Assembly (NCBI GenBank): GCA_048213135.1
Contig: PS015535.1
Location: 8,193-30,355, forward strand
DNA length: 22,163 nucleotides
Direction: 5' to 3'
Source of the DNA: Reclinomonas americana ATCC 50394
Lineage: Eukaryota; Jakobida; Jakobea; Jakobida
Below, one piece after another: positions 16,998-22,163 of this stretch. Made by a program: the position numbers and the translations under genes. Below the pieces are notes generated by a model. It worked only from the letters and a program-made list of their open reading frames with translations, was not told the origin of the DNA and made no database searches. The stretch's first letter is position 1; the number at the start of each line of letters is the position of its first letter.

Positions 16998-19591
16998 CTG
17001 CATGTGTGCAATCATCATCCTCATCTCTCTGCTGCAGCAAGAGGGATTGCCCTCACGAGTCGTTCACACACCTCGGTCTGGTCGACGGGTGCGTATGCGC
17101 AGAGGCCCATGTGTGAGGAGTGGCACAGCACTCATTCGCGCTTTGCTTCGCAGGTACATCTGCCTCCCGTTTGGCCCGTTGCGTTTTGCAGAGTCATTCT
17201 TGTGCTTCTCTCTCTCTCCGCTCACTCGCTGCTCCCACACAGTGACGGTGGCCCCAAGACCTTTGTGTGCTCCCCCTTCGACACCGCCATCGTCTCGTCG
17301 CTGAAGGCCAACAAAACGGTGAGTGCTACGCGGATTACTCGAATGACCTGCAAGATTCTCTCTCCTCGAGGAGCAGTTGTTGGAGCATTGGTGTCGTGAG
17401 TGGTGCGGCCGCGTGTCGATGCGCGCGCACTTCCTTCGCCCTGTCTAGTCGCTGCACGCGCTTGCCGGCGTGCGTTTTCTCTCGTTGTTTTTGTTTGTTG
17501 GCGAAGTGTTTTCAGATTTCGTGTCCGTTTCCTATGTTGGTGCGAGGTTGAGTGCATGTCGAAGTGGGCTGTGATGTGCTTCAGTAGCTGCAGTTGGGAT
17601 GCCAGCGAAGGGGGAGCTTGTGACTGTCAGTGGTGTTCGATATCGGGGATCTTAAGCTTTTCTCTGTTGTGTGTTCCTCCGAGTGCCTGTCACCGTCGAG
17701 ACTCCCTCACTACCAGTGCGTCGGTGCACTGTCGGCGTGTGTCAGTTTGATATTCTCTTCTCTTCCACTACTTGCTGCTGTTGATCACGAGCATGTACAT
17801 TCCGTGTTCACGACAACGAGGAAGCCGAAGGAGAGGGAGGGGAGAAGGTTCTACTCTGAATGAGAGAAGAAAGAACGGACCTCCCTTCTCCTTTATTGCG
17901 ATCCTCACCTTCTCCCTCTCTTTTATCAGACCAAGGGCCTCGGTGCCACTGGCGTCGCCCTCACCGGCCTCCTTGTGTTTGCCCTCGTTGCGTACCTGAT
18001 CAAGCCGTTGGCGCCCATCAAGTGGACTGTCGTGGTACGTGCCTTGTGCTTTCAGCGACCAGCAAACTTTCATTCGTTTGTGACACACATCCCTTTTGCA
18101 GACGATTGCCTTCCTCGCCTGGCTGGTGAGGCTGCTTGCCTTTGCCATGTTGGTCTCATCTCGTTTCACTCATTGTTCCTCAAAGTTCTGCATGACCACG
18201 GCTGCGTACTACACGGCCAACGCAGACCGATCGGCCTCGTGCGCCACAGTGGCCATGGTGAGTCCTCTTTCCCTTCTTTCCTTCTTCGTGAGCCAGCGCC
18301 GCCAAAACTCTTTCCGCTATAGGGCTTCGCCTACGACTGGGGCTACATTGTGTTCTGGACGTTTGGCTTTGCACTGCTCTTCATTGTCTTCTGCCTCTCC
18401 CTCTCGCTGGAGGGCGTGCCTCTCGACGATGCCAACACCGTCAAATCGCCCATCTCGCCAATGCCCAACGCGTTCACCGACATTGAGGCAAATGCACCCA
18501 GCGGCGAGTATGCCAATGCGCCGGCCGGTAGCTGGCTGTGGATGGCCGGCATGCTGCCGACGCTGCGCACCGACGAAGACCAGGAGCGTCGCAATGCCAT
18601 GTTCAAGAACTTCGACACCACCGGCAATCGAATGTTGTCGTTCAACAAGATTGACGTTACGTGCGAGTGCACAAGTTTGCTGCGCCCTTGCATCAGTGTC
18701 CCCTCATGCTCTCCTCCAACAGGTCGGCTTCATGTCCTACCTGCGTCTGAATCACGAGCAGCGGCGTCAGCTAAAGCCCGCCATGCAAAACTCATTCCAC
18801 GCCGCTCGCAAGTTCATCCACACACCGACTCCCGAAGGCGGCTTCCCCAATGGCAACGATCCGAACGACTTTGTGATGCGGGTGCGTGTCACTTGGCGTG
18901 TGTCTGATCCTCTGTTCCCTCCGCGTTTCTCACCACACTCCAACTGTGCAGAAAGCATTCCGTATTTTCCTCAGCTGTTTCCAGCTCAATCTCGAGCTTC
19001 TCCATGTTGCGTGGCGGTGTGCCAACATGAATGTAGGCGCTGCGTTTTCACCTTGCAACGCTGGCGACACAGGTGTGGGACGAGATCAATGGTGGTTACG
19101 AGGGCGCCACCGACCGCCGTCTCACGTTCGAGGCCTTCAACCGATTCTTCCCCAAGCTGGAAAAGTACGGCTACGTTTCCAACGGTGAGCTGGCATTGCC
19201 TTGTGAGGTGTCATTTCTTGTGTCACTCCCACTCATGCGCACTCGCTGGCAGATCCGGTGCAAGACTTCAGCGACATCAAGAAGGAGCGAGAGAGTTGAG
19301 TTTGCGTCACTGCAAGGAAATAGGACGCTTGTCTTCTTGCTCACATTCATACTACAACAGGCAGCGGCGTGGTCACCTTTGATGAAGTGCGTGCACTTGC
19401 CCACTGTGGTCTTGTTTCTGTGACCTCATTCGTTTGTCTTCCCTCATGCAGTTCGCCACCTGGGCCACCTCCAAGAATCGAGTGCGTCGCGCTTCCTTCA
19501 TCGCTCTCTCTCCCTCTCATCTCATCGCTCACCTAATCGCCCACAGGACCTCCACGATGTCGACTACGCCAACACGGAGCGCTACTTTTAG
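16730..19591 (+). CDS. Claudin-like tetraspan membrane protein fused to a calflagin-like EF-hand region
   Basis: Fifteen exons give 454 residues: 16730-16941, 17038-17088, 17154-17177, 17243-17318, 17930-18034, 18102-18125, 18186-18257, 18323-18655, 18723-18881, 18952-19005, 19073-19184, 19253-19294, 19361-19386, 19452-19481 and 19547-19591 (TAG). TM1 is AAVLLILTLAIFAVCAASLA. The first loop has HLGLVDGYIC and a later Cys (TFVC), echoing the claudin/PMP22 GLW-C-C pattern without the Trp. TM2 is TGVALTGLLVFALVAYLI, TM3 WTVVTIAFLAWLFCMTTA and TM4 GYIVFWTFGFALLFIVFCLS. The cytosolic half has EF-hand-like helices (MFKNFDTTGNRMLSFNKI; DRRLTFEAFNRFFPKLEKYG; SGVVTFDEFATWATSKN) as in flagellar calcium-binding proteins, but the loops lack most Ca ligands. 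Skipping the 60-nt intron 18126-18185 keeps the frame open, so retention is possible. Confidence 0.8.
16945..16995. repeat. GT microsatellite in intron 1 of the tetraspan-EF-hand gene
   Basis: An uninterrupted GT run starts immediately after the GTTGCG donor at 16942. Confidence 0.95.
17319..17929 (+). other. Long intron (611 nt) of the tetraspan-EF-hand gene
   Basis: This is the largest intron in the gene. It runs from GTGAGT after 17318 to the TATCAG acceptor before 17930. The phase is 0 on both sides, so no coding exon is required. I see no credible conserved protein or RNA gene inside it. Confidence 0.6.
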
Positions 19592-19643
19592 CCACAAACT
19601 TTCTCGTGCGCGTCACTATGCATATCCAATCAATACCCAAAAC

Positions 19644-19649
19644 AATAAA
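19644..19649 (+). terminator. AATAAA polyadenylation signal
   Basis: Canonical AATAAA lies 53 bases after the TAG of the tetraspan-EF-hand gene. The convergent - strand gene stops at 19667, so the 3'UTRs of the two genes must overlap or nearly touch. Confidence 0.6.
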
Positions 19650-19666
19650 CAATATAAGTACAACAA

Positions 19667-22005
19667 CTACTCTTGCAACGACTGACGCGTCTCTCTTTGC
19701 CACTTGGCGCGCTGCGCATATCCCTGCCGTGGTGGTGGCGTAGTGGCCAGCATCGTCCGCGGCGATCGCGGTGATTGCGGTGGCGACAAGATGGCAGTGT
19801 CGGTGACATCGATCATGGATGCCGTGGCAGCCACCAGGTCGCGTGCACTCAGCGGCGGCACCAACGCCGACGCTCGTCGCGCAAACGAGGACGAGGCAGC
19901 TGACGACACGGTGTGTGCCGCGTATCGCGGTGACGCCGGACCACGATGCGCGTACTCCTGTGGAGGCGGTGGTGGTGGTGGTGTTGGCGACGGTGAGGGT
20001 GCGGCACTCGGCCGTGGCGACACGGCATCGCTGCTCTGGCGTCTTCGGTGCGCGCTGTTGGTGGGTGTCGGTGATTTGCTAGGCAGTGGCGACGGTGAGG
20101 GTGAGCGGATGCCGCCGGCACGCGACGACGATCGCGACGACATTGAGCTGCGCTCCTCAATGTCCGCCTGTTCCTGCATCCGCCGAAAGTCTGCCATGGT
20201 CTGCAGCGGCTGCTGCGGATCATTGAGTGCGCCTTCCGAGGCCGACGGGAGACGCAGATTCGGAACCACCACTCCAGAGACCACTCGCGGAGCTGACGAG
20301 GATGGAGTGGAGAGTGGTGGCCTGTCGCCCGACGGAGTCGACGAGCGGGGAGTCAGTGATGGAGGTGGCGGTGGCAAGAAGGAGGGTGGCGGAGTTGAGG
20401 CCCCGCGAGGCGAGTACAAGCGCTGTGCGAGGGGAAATGAATCAATGTGAAGAAGGAGAGAAAACAGAAATATTGCACGCCAACCTCTCGCACGGGTGAA
20501 TCGCGCATGTAGGACGCCGGTGAGTCGACTCCCTGTGCAAGCATGAGAGTAGTGAGTCCAGAGAGCATTGACGTGCGTCGAAGCAGCGCTGGAGGAGGGT
20601 AACCATTCGATTCCTATAGCCTGGATCGCCACCCTGCGACCGTCACGAACGTGAGCCAGCCAGCTTCACGAGTAAAGCACAGTCGTCGCACGCAACTACG
20701 TTCTCCTCCAGTCGACTGCGCAGCAGCAGGACCTCGGTTTGCGCCGCACTGGCCTCCACTAGCGCCATGGACAAGTCGCGCTGCAGGTTTTGCAAGTCGC
20801 GGGTGGTCGACTGCAATTGCTCCAACACTGAATCCAACTGCGTAAAAAAAAAAAAAGAGAAGCCGTCAATGAAGAGCTCGGCTGTGCTGCGCCATTCCCC
20901 CCTTTGCCGCACTGCACCTGCTTGGATCTGCATTGTACGAGTGGTGAGTTGAAGACAACTGTATCTGTTTTGAAGAACGCTCACCTTGCATCGGCCTGCC
21001 TCAACTGCGACTGGAGCGCATCGATGGTAGCGTTCTTTTGCGACAGGAGCATATCGCGTCTGTGGACGCACACCCGCTTATCAGATGGCGGAACCAGACA
21101 CGAGAGGCAACGACATACGCGCAACTGTTGTCTCTCCTCCGTCCACAGCTTCTGCCGACTCTGCAACGCCTCGTTGTCGGTCTCCAGCTGCAACAGCCGC
21201 TTTCGCAGCGCCTGGATTACCTGCGCCGCATCGCCTCCGTTGACCTCCATCTGCTCTTGGCCGCCCTTGATCGGCGACAACACAAACGACTGACTCCCAT
21301 TGCTGCTGCTCGTCATCATCGACATTGCCGGTGCCTTCAACACAGCGTCCACATCGATCCACGACGACACATCGTGACGGTCCGTGCTCAGTTCGTCGTC
21401 ATCATCATCGTCCTGATCCGTGTCGTCGTAGTCCACCAGTCGCTGCACCGGAGACAGGGCGACCGAGTTGCTGACGACCGTCAATGAGTGTGGCGGTGGC
21501 GGTAATGGCGGCGGCGGAGGCGGAAGTGACGGCACTCGCATGGCGTCACTGTTGCTCAGCGTCGTGTCGAGCAGCGGTGGTGGTGGTGGCGGGAGGGGGT
21601 GTGTCCGCAATGAGGGAGGTGGTGGCGATGGCGACGAGGAGACTGAGTGTATAATTGAGGATGAGCGGAAAGAAGACAAGGCCGGCGGATCGAGTGACGT
21701 GCCTGGCGGTGTGGTCAGTGTGCGGAAGCGCTCCATGAACTGCGCCTTGCGCAGCGAGAGGCTTGGCGAAGCCATCCTCAATCAGAAAAAGGGGAGGAGG
21801 GCCCTCTCGACGCGTGCCTTTGTCCAAATGTTCGCAGAATGAGAGGACAAGTCGCACTCAGCCACCTTGCGGCTACGATTGGTGGGAAGCATCACATCAC
21901 GAGGGACCAGCAAGGTGCCGCCAGTGGAAACGAGGAAGATATTGATAAAGCAGATGACAGAACCGAGGCAGATCAGACTTCGAATCGATATCACACTTGA
22001 CAAGC
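19667..22005 (-). CDS. Proline-rich coiled-coil protein, probably membrane-anchored (5' partial)
   Basis: Exons: 22005-21858 (candidate), 21776-21126, 21059-20985, 20927-20918 (10 nt), 20837-20697, 20633-20604, 20532-20485 and 20422-19667 (TAG). From the ATG at 21775 the frame gives 569 residues. The candidate upstream exon encodes a hydrophobic helix (SLICLGSVICFINIFLVSTG) and joins in phase with a split Glu codon just before that ATG. Order: optional membrane helix, Ser/Pro-rich region with poly-Pro runs, an acidic DDTDQDDDDDDE patch, a coiled coil (QALRKRLLQLETDNEALQSR through NATIDALQSQLRQADAR and LDSVLEQLQSTTRDLQNLQR to LRSRLEEN), then a long Ser/Pro/Arg-rich disordered tail with many SP sites. 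This looks like a scaffold or adaptor. No enzyme domain is seen. If the upstream exon is wrong, 21775 is the start. Donors at 21125 and 20696 are GTTGCG. Confidence 0.7.
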
Positions 22006-22163
22006 CTGCACTTGAGGCGTGGTTCGGCGGGCTCCATCAACCAAATCCATCCTTTCCCACTGTACGCCGCTGCTGCTGCCTCGACGGTCAAGTCCAGCAG
22101 CGAGAGAGACAGAAGACAACTGGCACAAACAGTCGCTGCTGCAACACAGTCTCTTTCTCGCTG

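Noticed and set aside
18126-18185. Retained in-frame segment in the tetraspan gene
   Set aside because: It reads through without stops. However, GTGAGG and a pyrimidine-rich AAAG end mark an intron, and removing it yields a normal-length third membrane helix. Kept as an alternative only.
19704-20450. 248-codon + strand Gly/Asp-rich frame
   Set aside because: It is antisense to the Pro/Ser-rich last exon of the coiled-coil gene, and its composition is simply the complement.

Overview
This window looks like nuclear DNA from a flagellated unicellular eukaryote. It shows short spliceosomal introns (mostly 55-190 nt), pyrimidine-rich CAG acceptors, many dinucleotide microsatellites inside introns, and four assembly gaps (2766-3177, 3464-3812, 7691-7721, 14273-14410). 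A CFAP119/CCDC189-type ciliary protein and a calflagin-like EF-hand module point to a flagellum. The species cannot be fixed from the sequence. All gene models are hand-spliced by reading-frame phase. Exon ends are given so that they can be tested.

Layout: 172-476 (+) is the 3' end of a small Gly/Ala-rich membrane protein. 555-2049 (-) is a SIW14/OCA-family phosphatase-like protein with an altered active site. 2050-3259 is low-complexity intergenic DNA plus a gap. 3260-5664 (-) is a homeodomain protein with Glu at position 50. 6503-7365 (-) and 7470-8792 (+) are a divergent pair: an unknown helical protein and a CFAP119 homologue, with about 100 bp between them. 8875-9626 (-) and 10651-11464 (-) are tandem paralogues encoding four-helix membrane proteins. 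11708-13595 (-) and 14470-16425 (+) are a head-to-head inverted pair of paralogues of an unrecognised family. They share a 13-exon architecture and are separated by a palindrome-dense spacer. 16730-19591 (+) encodes a claudin-like tetraspan protein fused to a calflagin-like EF-hand region. 19667-22005 (-) encodes a proline-rich coiled-coil protein whose 5' end probably lies beyond the window.

The most unusual signals are: (1) at least 16 introns begin GTTGCG, which lacks the usual purine at +3 and G at +5, yet in each case this site alone restores the reading frame; (2) the inverted 13-exon paralogue pair and its spacer; (3) the tetraspan-EF-hand fusion; (4) 9- and 10-nt microexons; (5) the Glu-50 homeodomain and the Arg-to-Gln phosphatase-like protein.

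No operon-like or mobile system was found. Apart from the two duplicated families and the shared promoter at 7366-7469, the genes show no obvious common pathway.
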